DNA from: an uncultured Collinsella sp.
GTDB lineage: Bacteria; Actinomycetota; Coriobacteriia; Coriobacteriales; Coriobacteriaceae
NCBI GenBank assembly: GCA_902470905.1
Contig: CABRIC010000001.1
Location: forward strand, 50,880 to 114,879
Length of the DNA: 64,000 bases
Reading direction: 5' to 3'
The position numbers and the translations under genes were made by a program. Each line of letters begins with the position of its first letter. The first letter of the stretch is position 1. The notes below the pieces were generated by a model. It was not told where the DNA came from. It was given only the letters and a program-made list of their open reading frames with translations, and ran no database searches. Shown piece by piece: positions 34,637-43,458 of the stretch.

Positions 34637-34941
34637 GGCTCTCCTCTTATTGCAAGCCCATCGCACGCGGCAACGGGCACCCTCGTTCCACACTGGATGA
34701 TACAATTTACGGGCCGGCGGGCGAAGCGGGCCCTATCCCCCGACCGAGCTCATCGCCCCGCGTTGCCGCGCGGCGATTTTCGTAGGTTCGCGCCTTGCGA
34801 AAGCCGGCACCTCCCCTTTTTGTCTGCCCTGGTTCATCTGGGGCAGTAACAACGCGAGCCTCACAACAACGCGTTTTACCAAAAATGGCCCCACTCGGGG
34901 CCATTTTCATTTCGGTGAAACGCTGGTATGTGACTCGGCCT
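34637..34941. other. Intergenic region between the Tet(M)-like and GNAT genes
   Basis: 305 bp, very GC-rich near 34705-34800 with small self-complementary stretches (GCGTTGCCGCGCGGCGA). It contains the promoter of the GTPase gene and, at 34882-34907, a terminator for the upstream GNAT gene. No RNA family was recognised. Confidence 0.5.
34882..34907 (-). terminator. Terminator after the GNAT gene
   Basis: Perfect 11-bp stem AAAATGGCCCC / GGGGCCATTTT, four-base loop, A/T runs on both sides. Confidence 0.88.
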
Positions 34942-35430
34942 TTATGCCTCGCGCAGCCAATCAAACGCGACGCGCGGCGTACCGTCCGACACATATACGA
35001 TACCGGCGCGCTTAAACCCGGCCTTGAGGCTCGCACCCTGCATGGGCAGGTTGTCCTGATGTGTGTCGATGCGCAGGTGATCGGCACGCTCCTTGGCAAA
35101 GGCAAACATCGCGGCCGCGATACCGTGCACGGTGCCGTCGGATGCCACACGGTGCAGCACGGCGTACGGAGTGTCGCTGCGCCATTGACCATCCTCAATT
35201 ACGTCATAGCACTCATCCGGGCCCGGTAAAAAGGCAAACGTCGCCACCACGCGACGGTCGACTTCACACACATAGCTGCCACCAGCGGCAATATCGGCAG
35301 CCAGTTGCTCGGCAGAAGGCGTGCCCTCGGGCCACTGCGTGGCGTTGCCATGTGCGCGCATAAAGGCGCGGGCCGCGTCATAGATAGCCATGACGGCTGG
35401 AATGTCGGTATCGAGGGTTTTTCTGATCAT
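34942..35430 (-). CDS. GNAT-family N-acetyltransferase
   Basis: 162 aa, one GNAT domain. It opens with MIRKTLDTDIPAVMAIYDAAR, typical of this group; the acetyl-CoA binding strand-loop is represented by AVLHRVASDGTVHGIAAAMFAFAKE and the C-terminus by LKAGFKRAGIVYV. The ATG at 35430 lies one codon after a GTG. The acceptor substrate is unknown. It is divergent from the small zinc-ribbon gene, sharing a palindromic promoter region. Confidence 0.88.
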   Translation of the reverse strand: MIRKTLDTDIPAVMAIYDAARAFMRAHGNATQWPEGTPSAEQLAADIAAGGSYVCEVDRRVVATFAFLPGPDECYDVIEDGQWRSDTPYAVLHRVASDGTVHGIAAAMFAFAKERADHLRIDTHQDNLPMQGASLKAGFKRAGIVYVSDGTPRVAFDWLREA

Positions 35431-35451
35431 CACGCGGCGACCTCACGTTTA

Positions 35452-35483
35452 TTGGTATCACTTTGATTGAGCAATGATACCAA
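35452..35483. promoter_or_regulatory. Palindromic operator between divergent genes
   Basis: TTGGTATCA-N14-TGATACCAA, a perfect 9-bp inverted repeat, lies between the GNAT and zinc-ribbon genes. The GGTAT core resembles the GGTATAA repeats at 32575-32601. Confidence 0.45.
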
Positions 35484-35507
35484 CGTTTGGAGAAGGGCGC
35501 GAAGCAG

Positions 35508-35804
35508 ATGGGGAGCAAAAAGCGAGCCGCCTGGTCAAAGGCCAAAAGCGAGTTTTTGGGCGCTGCTACGGGCGGCGATATGAGTGACCTGTTTGCGCGC
35601 GAAGACGAGCGCCGCGACGCCCTGAACGCCGAGCGCGATGAAGCCTGGCGCTACAAGTCGTGCGAGCGCAAAAACCGTTACGACACGCGCGCCGAGGCCG
35701 AGGCCGTTATGGCCGACTGCGAAAACCGCGGGCGGCGCGGTTTGGCCTGCTACAAATGCGAATACTGCGGTGGATGGCACCTGACGTCGCACCCTTGGAA
35801 ATAG
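35508..35804 (+). CDS. Small zinc-ribbon-like protein
   Basis: 98 aa, highly charged N-terminal half, then a cysteine-containing end: CERKNRYDTRAEAEAVMADC..ACYKCEYCGGWHLTSHPW. The CxxC-x2-WHLTS ending is found in small proteins of phages and actinobacteria of unknown role and suggests zinc binding. The ATG at 35508 was chosen since GGAGAAGGG precedes it; a TTG 21 bases upstream overlaps that site. Confidence 0.75.
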   Translation: MGSKKRAAWSKAKSEFLGAATGGDMSDLFAREDERRDALNAERDEAWRYKSCERKNRYDTRAEAEAVMADCENRGRRGLACYKCEYCGGWHLTSHPWK

Positions 35805-35852
35805 GCGCCGCATCGGCACGGCATTGACGGAGCGCCAGCCATCGCACGCAAG

Positions 35853-36557
35853 CTACGGGCGCGGCGGCACCAAAACATCGTAACGAACGGCCTTGCCCGC
35901 AAGTTGATAGCTCGGCTTAACGCCGGCAAGCAGTGGCCCCTTCACCGGCCGCTTGATAACGACCTTGCGCGGGTGCACCGCAAGCGCGGCTTCGACCAGC
36001 GCCTCCTCATCGGCACACGGCTGTTCCAGATGATGCAAAAGTTGGAACTTCTTTTTAACCGCCGCGCTCTTGGTGCGCTCGGGAAACATGGGGTCCAGAT
36101 ACACCACGTCGGGAGCGGCGAGCTCGCCCTGCTCGATCAGCTCAGCTGTATGGCGAAGACCGGCAATGCTGTCCTCGCCGGCATGTAAGCGCATGCGTGC
36201 CACGGCTGTCGCAAGCGCCGGATCATCTGCCGCACGATCCAAGGCATCCTTGAGGAGCGCCGCGATCACGCAATCCTGTTCATACAGATCGACGGTAAAG
36301 CCCGCGGTCGCCAGCAGCAGCGAATCCTCGCCAAAGCCTGCCGTGGCGTCAATCGCCCATGGGCTCTCGATGCCTTTTGCGCGCGCAGCCTTTACCAGCA
36401 GCTCTTGCCGCAGACGGCCCTGCTTGAGCCGCGGCAGCATGCGGTCAAAATCGGCGCGCAGCTCCATCGTGCCGTCAGTGAGCGTGAGGCCCTCGGGCTT
36501 CCCGGTCAGCTCAAGCCCCGCGGCCCGAGCAACAGAAAAGGGATCGACGACGCCCAT
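35853..36557 (-). CDS. rsmJ: 16S rRNA (guanine(1516)-N2)-methyltransferase RsmJ
   Basis: 234 aa, class I SAM-dependent methyltransferase. Glycine-rich motif I is AIDATAGFGEDSLLLA, the catalytic-site motif is VVYLDPMFPERTKSAAVKK, and the late stretch KVVIKRPVKGPLLAGVKP matches RsmJ. It should methylate G1516 of 16S rRNA. AAGGAG precedes the ATG. It is probably co-transcribed after the small membrane protein gene at 36621, which starts 200 bp upstream on the same strand. Confidence 0.9.
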   Translation of the reverse strand: MGVVDPFSVARAAGLELTGKPEGLTLTDGTMELRADFDRMLPRLKQGRLRQELLVKAARAKGIESPWAIDATAGFGEDSLLLATAGFTVDLYEQDCVIAALLKDALDRAADDPALATAVARMRLHAGEDSIAGLRHTAELIEQGELAAPDVVYLDPMFPERTKSAAVKKKFQLLHHLEQPCADEEALVEAALAVHPRKVVIKRPVKGPLLAGVKPSYQLAGKAVRYDVLVPPRP

Positions 36558-36620
36558 GGGTACTCCTTAACAAGCAAAACGAATACGTGAGCGCCGTTTA
36601 TGCCGGCACCCAACCGTCCG

Positions 36621-36764
36621 CTATTGTCCCACATGCGACATGGCCCACAGCATCCCAATGCAAAGCACCGCCATCAATCCCGTGCACACGGCAGCGATCA
36701 CGGAATCACTCATGCGCCTTCCCAACGACCGCGGCTCACGCACTTGCCCTGCTCCGTACATCAT
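36621..36764 (-). CDS. Small single-pass membrane protein (47 aa)
   Basis: An open frame of 48 codons with an excellent ribosome binding site (GAAGGAGAAGCC before ATGATG). The product starts MMYGAGQVREPRSLGRRMSD, which is basic, followed by a hydrophobic stretch of about 23 residues (SVIAAVCTGLMAVLCIGMLW) and a short tail AMSHVGQ. By the positive-inside rule the N-terminus is cytoplasmic. The function is unknown; it may be a regulator of a membrane protein. It is too short to be caught by usual gene length cut-offs. Confidence 0.6.
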   Translation of the reverse strand: MMYGAGQVREPRSLGRRMSDSVIAAVCTGLMAVLCIGMLWAMSHVGQ

Positions 36765-36997
36765 GGCTTCTCCTTCGGTCCAGCTCTTACCATGGCCCCA
36801 TCATCGCAGCGCCGCGCATACGCTGCCATCGATTTGACTTACGCCCAGCTTTCTTTTTTGAAAGGTTGGGGTTGGGCTGCGCGGGCTCAAAGCGCTTTCG
36901 GGCACATGCATCGCCGCGTTGAACTACAATGTGCTTCACCATATGTGCAGCACATGGGGTGCGCCAGGTTGGCGTACTCGTATCGAAAGGACCAGCC

Positions 36998-37402
36998 ATG
37001 AGCAACGCCTGCAAATTACTCAAAATCCTATCGTTCTTCTTCTTTGTCGTCGGCATTCTAAGCGCAGGCATGGGTGCTACAGCGCTCTTTGCGGGCAGCG
37101 CGGCAGGCGATATCACGGGTGCCATGATCGTTTCTTGCATCGTCGTCATCGTATTGGGCGTCGTCGAAATTGTGACCGCCGTCTTTGGCATCCGCGCGGC
37201 AAATAATCCCGCCAAGGCTGGCGTTGTCTGGATTTGGTCCATCGTCTGCCTAGCATGTTCGGTCATCAGTCTGCTTCTCTCCCTGCCCCTCTTGGGTGGG
37301 ACCGGCTCAAGCATCCCCGATTTTACCGGCCTGATCGTCAGCATTATCTACTTTGTACTCGCCAACCGCGTCAAGAAAGAGGGCATGGACCGTTTGAGCT
37401 AA
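36998..37402 (+). CDS. Four-helix membrane protein of unknown function
   Basis: 134 aa with four hydrophobic segments (about residues 8-30, 40-62, 70-95 and 105-125) and short charged ends (NRVKKEGMDRLS). The ATG at 36998 follows AAAGGA; earlier in-frame codons have no membrane character. No family was recognised. It is followed by a terminator. Confidence 0.75.
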   Translation: MSNACKLLKILSFFFFVVGILSAGMGATALFAGSAAGDITGAMIVSCIVVIVLGVVEIVTAVFGIRAANNPAKAGVVWIWSIVCLACSVISLLLSLPLLGGTGSSIPDFTGLIVSIIYFVLANRVKKEGMDRLS

Positions 37403-37450
37403 ACCGCATCCGTGTCAATCGCTCAGCGACTCTGGTATATACGCCAATAA

Positions 37451-37486
37451 AAAGGGCCGATCGCGCATCTCCGCGGTCGACCCTTT
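37451..37486. terminator. Terminator after the four-helix membrane protein
   Basis: AAAGGGCCGATCGCG / CGCGGTCGACCCTTT, 15 bp with two mismatches that allow G-U pairs in one RNA strand, then ACGTTTT. Confidence 0.75.
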
Positions 37487-37502
37487 ACGTTTTCCCAGAT
37501 AA

Positions 37503-37530
37503 AACCTGCCAAAATAAATCTGTCCCTTTT
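37503..37530. repeat. CTGCCAAAA...TTTTGGTAGG palindrome with TGTCCC core
   Basis: AACCTGCCAAAA and TTTTGGTAGGTT (12 bp, one mismatch) flank TAAATCTGTCCC-like DNA just after the rlmA stop. The shared CTGTCCCTTT links it to the palindromes at 28878 and 32611. Confidence 0.5.
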
Positions 37531-37537
37531 TGGTAGG

Positions 37538-38350
37538 TTAGTGGCGGTACTCGGCGATGATGAAGTCGATGTCGGTTTGAAGGGTGTCCAAATTTGCCAG
37601 GCGTTCTTTGTCGGCGGGGCGCGTGCGGTAGTAGTACGGCGTCATCTGGAACACCGCCTCGATGTCCGCCTGGGTCTGAAGCGTAATATTCGCAGACACC
37701 CGCTGCGTTCCGACCAACTCGAGCTCGGTGGTCTTCGGCAGCTTCTCATCGTTAAGGTACGGCGTGTCGTAGAGCACCTCTTTGAGCCCAAAGAGATGAC
37801 GAGCACCCGGTACCACGGTATAGAGTGAACCCTCTGGCGCCAGCACGCGGGCAAACTCGCGCTCGTTAAAGGGAGCAAAGAGTTCGGTCACCATATCGAA
37901 GGCGCCATCGGCCACGGGGATGTCCTTCATGTTGGCCACGAAGTAGGTCGCATCGCCGCGCTTGGCGGCAAGGCGCACCATCTCTTTGCCCAGGTCAAAG
38001 CCGTAAACATCCACGCCCGGCACCGCGCCCATAGCACTCGTGTAATACCCCTCGCCACAGCAAATGTCGAGCAAGGGCAGCGGCTTGTCCGACGTAGCCG
38101 CGCACCGCTGAGCTCGTTCGCGCACGAGCTCGACCATCGTATCGCGCAACGGCGCGTAGTAGCCGCGGTTCAGAAAGTCGCGACGGCTGCGTGCCTGCGA
38201 CTTGGGATCGCCCATGGAGTCGCCGCTCTTGGACGAGCGCAGCAGATATAGATAGCCCTCGCGCGCACGGTCAAACCGGTGTCCGCCCGCGCACGCAGCA
38301 CCGCGCTCATCGTCCACCAACGGCTCATGGCAAACGGGACACAACAACAT
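37538..38350 (-). CDS. rlmA: 23S rRNA (guanine-N1)-methyltransferase RlmA-type
   Basis: 270 aa. The N-terminal zinc finger is CPVCHEPL..CAGGHRFD, characteristic of RlmA(I)/RlmA(II), followed by REGYLYLL and a SAM-binding motif LLDICCGEGYYTSAM (usual DxGCGEGYYT with Cys for Gly). It methylates N1 of G745 or G748 in 23S rRNA; in the RlmA(II) case this changes tylosin sensitivity. Sequence alone does not say which position. Confidence 0.88.
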   Translation of the reverse strand: MLLCPVCHEPLVDDERGAACAGGHRFDRAREGYLYLLRSSKSGDSMGDPKSQARSRRDFLNRGYYAPLRDTMVELVRERAQRCAATSDKPLPLLDICCGEGYYTSAMGAVPGVDVYGFDLGKEMVRLAAKRGDATYFVANMKDIPVADGAFDMVTELFAPFNEREFARVLAPEGSLYTVVPGARHLFGLKEVLYDTPYLNDEKLPKTTELELVGTQRVSANITLQTQADIEAVFQMTPYYYRTRPADKERLANLDTLQTDIDFIIAEYRH

Positions 38351-38406
38351 GGCAACTCCTTAGCGCGAACAACACAACGCTCACCATTGTCGCACGCCTT
38401 CCCCAC

Positions 38407-38496
38407 CTAGTCATTGGGGACGTTCTTAAATGACTAGTTAGAAGAGATAAGGAGTGTCCCCAGCTGCCGACAGAAAAGGAACGTCCCTAAGTGCCG
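38407..38496. repeat. Dispersed intergenic repeat, copy B
   Basis: A perfect inverted repeat CTAGTCATT / AATGACTAG (38407-38415 and 38429-38437) around GGGGACGTTCTTA, then AAGGAGTGTCCCC..CTGCCGACAGAAAAGGAACGTCCC (38449-38490, here abridged), nearly the same as at 1438-1485. A partial copy of the first half is at 63690-63712. Confidence 0.75.
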
Positions 38497-38566
38497 ACTG
38501 GTTGCATTAGGAGTATCATCGTCTGCGCAAATAAGCACGAAAGAGCATATTAGAGATTGAGAGCGT

Positions 38567-39949
38567 ATGGCTGACACCGTATCTAAGCACATTGACATGA
38601 CCACCGGCTCGCTGTGGCGCAATATTCCCCTGTTCGCCTTCCCCGTGGCCGCCACGAGCATCTTGGAGCAGCTGTCGAACCTCATCGCCACGGTCATCAT
38701 CGGTAACTTCTCGGGCGACCAGGGAACCCTCGCCATGGCGGCGGTCGGCTCCAATGTTCCGCTTACCAGTCTTATGCTCAACCTGTTTATTGGCATGTCG
38801 CTTGGCTCCAATGTGGTCATCGCCAACGCTATCGGCCGCAACGATCAGAACATGGTCAAACGCGCCGTCCATACCTCGATTTTAATGGCACTCGTGGGCT
38901 TTGTCGTCATCGCGCTGGGCGAGATCTTTGCTGAGCCCATGCTCGCCGCGCTCAACGTTCCCGCCGAGACCATGCCGCTCGCTTCGCTCTACCTACGCGT
39001 CTTTTTGCTCAGCATGCCCTCGATTTTGCTCTACAACTTTGAGGCCGCGATCTTCCGCTCCGTCGGCATCACCCGCATGCCGCTGCAGGCGCTTGCCGTG
39101 TCCACCGTCCTCAACATTGGCCTGGACCTCATCTTTGTCCCCATACTCCACTGGGGCGTCGCGGGCGTCGCCATCGCCACCGCCATCGCCTACACCGTCA
39201 GCGCCGCCACGCTCTTTATCCGTCTGCTCAAGACCGACTCCGTCGTCCGCGTCACCCCACGCGATCTGGCTATCGACCCCGTCGCCCTCAAGCGCATCGT
39301 CAAGATCGGCCTGCCCGCCGGCATCCAAAGCGCCGTCTTTGCCGTCGCCAACATCATCATCCAGTCCGCCATCAACAGCCTGGGCACCGAGGTCATGGCG
39401 GCATCGAGCGCCGCCATGAGCTTGGAGTACGTATGCTACAACCTGCTCAACAGCTTTAGCCAGGCCTGCACCACCTTTGTGGGACAAAACCACGGCGCCC
39501 GCCAGATCGACCGCTGCACCAAAACGCTCAAGGTCTGCCTGGTCGAAGGCGGTATCGTTGCACTCACCACGATTATCGTCATTGTCGGTCTGGGGCGCGA
39601 GATCCTATCGCTGTTCAACAGCGACCCCAACATCGTCTCGATCGGCTATATCCGCGTATGTTCGATCTTCCCGGCGTACGCCTTTAGCATGTTCTACGAA
39701 AACATGTCAGGCTACCTGCGCGGCTTTGGCATCTCGCTCACGCCCGCCCTCATCACCATGATCTGCGTCTGCGGCATCCGCTTCTATTGGGTTTTCTGCG
39801 TGTTCCCGCACTTCCGCACCTTTGCGAACATCATGATGGTCTACCCCATCAGCCTGGGCACCACGGCGTTCTTTATGGTCGTGGCGGTACTACTCTGCCA
39901 CCCGGCACGCACCTATCGCGCCACCCAAGCCAAAGCGACAGCCCGCTAA
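38567..39949 (+). CDS. MATE-family efflux transporter
   Basis: 460 aa, twelve predicted helices in two related halves. Early helix 1 reads MTTGSLWRNIPLFAFPVAATSILEQL (abridged MTTGSLWRNI..SILEQL), with family stretches AAVGSN, GMSLGSNVVIANAIGR and QACTTFVGQNHGARQ. Exports drugs or metabolites with sodium or protons; the substrate is unknown. A GAG-rich leader precedes the ATG. Single gene. Confidence 0.92.
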   Translation: MADTVSKHIDMTTGSLWRNIPLFAFPVAATSILEQLSNLIATVIIGNFSGDQGTLAMAAVGSNVPLTSLMLNLFIGMSLGSNVVIANAIGRNDQNMVKRAVHTSILMALVGFVVIALGEIFAEPMLAALNVPAETMPLASLYLRVFLLSMPSILLYNFEAAIFRSVGITRMPLQALAVSTVLNIGLDLIFVPILHWGVAGVAIATAIAYTVSAATLFIRLLKTDSVVRVTPRDLAIDPVALKRIVKIGLPAGIQSAVFAVANIIIQSAINSLGTEVMAASSAAMSLEYVCYNLLNSFSQACTTFVGQNHGARQIDRCTKTLKVCLVEGGIVALTTIIVIVGLGREILSLFNSDPNIVSIGYIRVCSIFPAYAFSMFYENMSGYLRGFGISLTPALITMICVCGIRFYWVFCVFPHFRTFANIMMVYPISLGTTAFFMVVAVLLCHPARTYRATQAKATAR

Positions 39950-39976
39950 ACACCACACTCAACGCCACACCAGCCA

Positions 39977-40843
39977 TTAATTGACAATATGCGAGCTCAT
40001 ATAGTCGACAAAGCGCCTCGTGGCGATGGGCATGGTGTCCCAGCTGCGCCAGGCGGCCACCACGTCGCGCGAGGGGGCATGCACGATGGGACGTACGCGA
40101 ATATCGGCCCGCATGCCCTCAACGGTACGACGGTAGAGCATGCTCACGCCCAGGCCCTCCTCCACCATCGCCATAATGGTGTAGTCGTCGGTGACCTCGC
40201 TCGTCACGTGCGGCGACAGCCCATGCGCCGCGAATGCATCGAGCACCAGACTCTGTTCGCCCTCATCCAGCAGCACAAACGGCTCGGACGCCAGATCGGC
40301 GAGCGTCACCTTCTCCTTTGCCGTCAGCGGATGCGCGGCCGGCAGCAATGCCACCAACTCGTCGTGATAGACCACGCGTTTCTCGAGCCCCGCGGTAAAT
40401 CCGCGTGCCGTAAAGCAAAAGTCAACTACGCCATCGTGCACCCACTGGGCGTTGCGCGTGTAATCGCCCTGCTTAAGGGTAAAGTGCACGCCCGGGTGCA
40501 GCGCACCAAAGTCGCGGATCACACGCGGCAGCACGGTACGACTCACGTTGGTAAACGTCGCAATGCGAATATCGGTCGACGAAAGCCCCAGCAGCTCCTG
40601 GCGTTTGCCCTCGAGCTCGGCCTCGGCGGTCGCAATCTGGCGCAGGTACGGCAGATACTGCTTGCCGTCGCGCGTAAGCGAGACGCCCTGCTTTCCGCGC
40701 TCGATAAGCGTGGTGCCCAGCTCGCGCTCGAGCGCCTTGACGGCCTGGCTCACCGCACTTTGCGTATAGCCCAGCTCGTCCGCCGCGCGTTTCAGGCTGC
40801 CGCGATCGACCACCATACAAACAATCTGATACCGCGATGCCAT
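39977..40843 (-). CDS. LysR-family transcriptional regulator
   Basis: 288 aa with an N-terminal HTH (MVVDRGSLKRAADELGYTQS, then AVSQAVKALERELG) and a C-terminal effector domain (STDIRIATFTNVSRTVLP; DYTIMAMVEEGLGVSMLY). It is divergent from the EamA gene at 41002 and is a paralogue of the LysR at 6521-7378, which shares the DY(A/T)IMAMVE(D/E)GLGVS stretch and the same neighbour type. Confidence 0.92.
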   Translation of the reverse strand: MASRYQIVCMVVDRGSLKRAADELGYTQSAVSQAVKALERELGTTLIERGKQGVSLTRDGKQYLPYLRQIATAEAELEGKRQELLGLSSTDIRIATFTNVSRTVLPRVIRDFGALHPGVHFTLKQGDYTRNAQWVHDGVVDFCFTARGFTAGLEKRVVYHDELVALLPAAHPLTAKEKVTLADLASEPFVLLDEGEQSLVLDAFAAHGLSPHVTSEVTDDYTIMAMVEEGLGVSMLYRRTVEGMRADIRVRPIVHAPSRDVVAAWRSWDTMPIATRRFVDYMSSHIVN

Positions 40844-41001
40844 CGTGCCTCCACATCAATGCAGCCGTAAAACGTTTTGCCAGCGCTTTTCGCACATACT
40901 TCAGCATTTCTTAATCATACTGAAGATACATTCGCTTTACTACATCCACATCTGAGAGCAGAATCCTATTTACGAAACCGTTCTGTAACAAAAGGAGTCC
41001 C

Positions 41002-41904
41002 ATGGATCGCAAAAAAGCAATCGCGCTCTCATTTTCCGTTCCCGTCGCATGGGGCTTTTCGTATCCCCTCATGAAGATCGGCATGGACAGCATGAACGCC
41101 ACGAGTATCGTCGCGCTACGCTGCATCATCGCCTTTGTGGCCTGCCTGCTGCTCTTCCACAAGCGCGCGTTGCGCATCAACCGCGACCTTATGGTCCGTG
41201 CCGCCATCATCGGCGCCATTATGGCAACCGAGCTCACCTGCATGTGCCTGGGCTCCAGCCTCACTTCTGCCTCCACCGCCGGCTTTTTGCAGAGCCTGAC
41301 GGTCGTGATCGTGCCGTTTGCCAACGCCGCCCTGCTGCGCCGCGCCCCCGAACGCAAAGTGCTCGTCGGCACTGCCATCGTCACCTGCGGCATGTTGCTG
41401 CTCTCGGGCGCCGACTTCACCAGCCTGAACCCGGGCGCGCTCATCATGCTGCTCTCCGCCTTTGTCTACGCCGGACACATCATTGTCGCCAAGCGCTTTG
41501 TCGAAGAAGTCGACCCGCTGGCTCTGGGCGTTTGGCAGCTGGGCTTTGGCGGTTTGTTCTCGGGCGTCGCGGCATTCACCTTTGGCGGCTTCACGCTTCC
41601 CAGCACGCCGGGCGAGATCGTGGTCGTCGTCGCGCTCGCACTCATCTGCTCTGCCTACGGCTTTATCACCCAGACGCTCGTGCAGCCCCACGTGCCTGCC
41701 GAGACCACCGGTTTCGCCTTCTCGCTCGAGCCGGTATGCTCCGCCGTCTTTTCGTTCTTCCTGGTCGGCGAGGTCCTGAGCCCCATCGCCTTCTTTGGCG
41801 CCGCCCTCATCCTCACCGGCGTCATAGTAGCAACCGTCGAGCTTCCGCGCCTCCGCGCACATGGACACGCTCGTATGGCAGGAGCGCCCGAGCGCGCCTC
41901 GTAG
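41002..41904 (+). CDS. EamA-family (DMT) transporter
   Basis: 300 aa, ten helices in two EamA halves; it begins MDRKKAIALSFSVPVAWGFS and the second half starts near GALIMLLSAFVYAGHIIVAK. AAAGGAG stands before the ATG. Probably controlled by the divergent LysR. Substrate unknown. Confidence 0.92.
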   Translation: MDRKKAIALSFSVPVAWGFSYPLMKIGMDSMNATSIVALRCIIAFVACLLLFHKRALRINRDLMVRAAIIGAIMATELTCMCLGSSLTSASTAGFLQSLTVVIVPFANAALLRRAPERKVLVGTAIVTCGMLLLSGADFTSLNPGALIMLLSAFVYAGHIIVAKRFVEEVDPLALGVWQLGFGGLFSGVAAFTFGGFTLPSTPGEIVVVVALALICSAYGFITQTLVQPHVPAETTGFAFSLEPVCSAVFSFFLVGEVLSPIAFFGAALILTGVIVATVELPRLRAHGHARMAGAPERAS

Positions 41905-41992
41905 ACCCCGCTCTTCATTCAGCCGCGGCATAAAGGCAACCGGTGCGCCTTTACAATAGATACCGACAGAGCATCTGACGTAAAGGAGCCCC

Positions 41993-42718
41993 ATGGACGC
42001 CGCGACCCGCGACCGCAACATAGCAACTTGGTTGGACGATGCGCCGCAGCCGGTACGTGACACTACGAACCAGCTGCTCGAGCGCATCGCCCTTTTGCGT
42101 GCCGGTCAGACCATCTACCCGGCACAAGACGACATCCTCAATGCCCTCGCCTACACGCCGGCCGACCAGGTCAAGGTTGTCATCTTGGGTCAAGACCCCT
42201 ATCACGGACCCAACCAGGCCATGGGACTGTCGTTCTCGGTTCCCGTGACGCAAACCAAGTTGCCGCCGAGCCTGCGCAACATCTACAAGGAACTCAATGC
42301 CGATCTGGACTGCCCCATTCCCGCCACGGGAGACCTAACCCCATGGGCACAACAGGGCGTCCTACTCCTTAACACTACGCTCACCGTGCGCGAGCATGCC
42401 GCCAACTCGCACGCCAAACTGGGCTGGAGCACGCTCACCGACTACGTTATCGAACGCTGTTGCCAGCTGCCCCAGTCGGTAGTCTTTTTGGCATGGGGCC
42501 GCTTTGCCCAGCAGATGGTCGAAGGTAAGCTCGTCGCAACTGGCGCGGGCAAGGCAACCGACAAGTTCTGTCTGGCCTCCACGCACCCCTCGCCGCTTTC
42601 GGCCAACCGTGCCACGGCAGAACTCCCCGCCTTTATGGGATCGCGCCCCTTCTCGGCAGCCAATCGGCTACTCGAACAGCACGGCTCGACCCCCGTCAAC
42701 TGGACTTGCCTCGGCTAA
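41993..42718 (+). CDS. ung: Uracil-DNA glycosylase (family 1)
   Basis: Removes uracil from DNA in base excision repair. 241 aa. The water-activating Asp is in GQDPYHGP (about Asp68), the uracil pocket includes GLSFSVP and LLLNTTLTV, and the DNA-intercalation loop is HPSPLS. AAAGGAG precedes the ATG. Single gene with a terminator shared with the convergent SDR gene. Confidence 0.97.
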   Translation: MDAATRDRNIATWLDDAPQPVRDTTNQLLERIALLRAGQTIYPAQDDILNALAYTPADQVKVVILGQDPYHGPNQAMGLSFSVPVTQTKLPPSLRNIYKELNADLDCPIPATGDLTPWAQQGVLLLNTTLTVREHAANSHAKLGWSTLTDYVIERCCQLPQSVVFLAWGRFAQQMVEGKLVATGAGKATDKFCLASTHPSPLSANRATAELPAFMGSRPFSAANRLLEQHGSTPVNWTCLG

Positions 42719-42733
42719 CAATCGATACATCAA

Positions 42734-42767
42734 AAACGCGCCCGACGGCTTTCCATCGGGCGCGTTT
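42734..42767. terminator. Bidirectional terminator between ung and the SDR gene
   Basis: Perfect 12-bp stem AAACGCGCCCGA / TCGGGCGCGTTT with a ten-base loop and A/T runs. The right arm lies directly before the stop of the convergent SDR gene. Confidence 0.9.
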
Positions 42768-42768
42768 C

Positions 42769-43449
42769 CTACTCGGGCCAAATAAATTGCGTGCGGCCGG
42801 CCTCGCCGCCATCGATCAACAGGCTCTGCCCGGTCATAAACCGGTTGGTCACGCCCACAAAGTAGATCCACTCGGCGATCTCTTGGGCGGTAGCCCAACG
42901 TTTAAGCGGCGTGAGCTCCATAATCTGGTTCCACAGGTGCTCGTCTTCCATCACGCAACGGTTGAGCGGCGTGATAACGCCGCCCGGGTCCACACTGTTG
43001 GCGATGGCCTGCGGCGCTAGACGGTTTGCAAGGTTCTTGGTGTAGGCGATAACGCCGCCCTTGCTGGCGGCATAGGCGGGAAACTCCGATCCCGTATGCC
43101 CACTCGCCGACCCCACATTGACCACGGATTTGATAGCCGGCGCCGGCTTGGCGGCAAGTCCCTCCCCCACAAAGGCATAGCGCTCGGTCACGTTGATGGT
43201 GCCACACAGGTTGGCGGCGATGTCGTCGGCCGAATCCTGCGTACCAGCAACGTTCACGATCACCTGGGGTTCAAGGTCGCCTGGAAACGAGCCCGGCTCG
43301 CGGACATCAACGATCAGATGGCGGTAGCGCTCGTCTTCGATCGCCGCCGGCAAAAGATCAAAGCCCACGACTTCGTGTCCCTCGTCCAAAAAACGCTGCA
43401 CGCATGCGACTCCGATACCGCCCGAAGCGCCCGTGATCAAAACCCGCAT
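42769..43449 (-). CDS. Short-chain dehydrogenase/reductase (SDR)
   Basis: 226 aa Rossmann protein. The cofactor motif is TGASGGIG (6-13), the NAG motif appears as NVAGTQD, the active-site Ser is in VGSASG, and YxxxK is YAASK. The C-terminus TGQSLLIDGGEAG is typical. Related to 3-alpha-hydroxysteroid dehydrogenase-like short SDRs, but the substrate cannot be assigned; the presence of a bile salt hydrolase gene elsewhere in the window makes a steroid substrate worth testing. It lies 9 bp after the transporter gene on the same strand and is probably co-transcribed. Confidence 0.88.
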   Translation of the reverse strand: MRVLITGASGGIGVACVQRFLDEGHEVVGFDLLPAAIEDERYRHLIVDVREPGSFPGDLEPQVIVNVAGTQDSADDIAANLCGTINVTERYAFVGEGLAAKPAPAIKSVVNVGSASGHTGSEFPAYAASKGGVIAYTKNLANRLAPQAIANSVDPGGVITPLNRCVMEDEHLWNQIMELTPLKRWATAQEIAEWIYFVGVTNRFMTGQSLLIDGGEAGRTQFIWPE

Positions 43450-43458
43450 ACTTGCTCC

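Noticed and set aside
34700..34870. Structured RNA gene in the GC-rich gap before the Tet(M)-like gene
   Set aside because: Small stems are visible, but no match to tRNA, RNase P, tmRNA or SRP RNA could be recognised.
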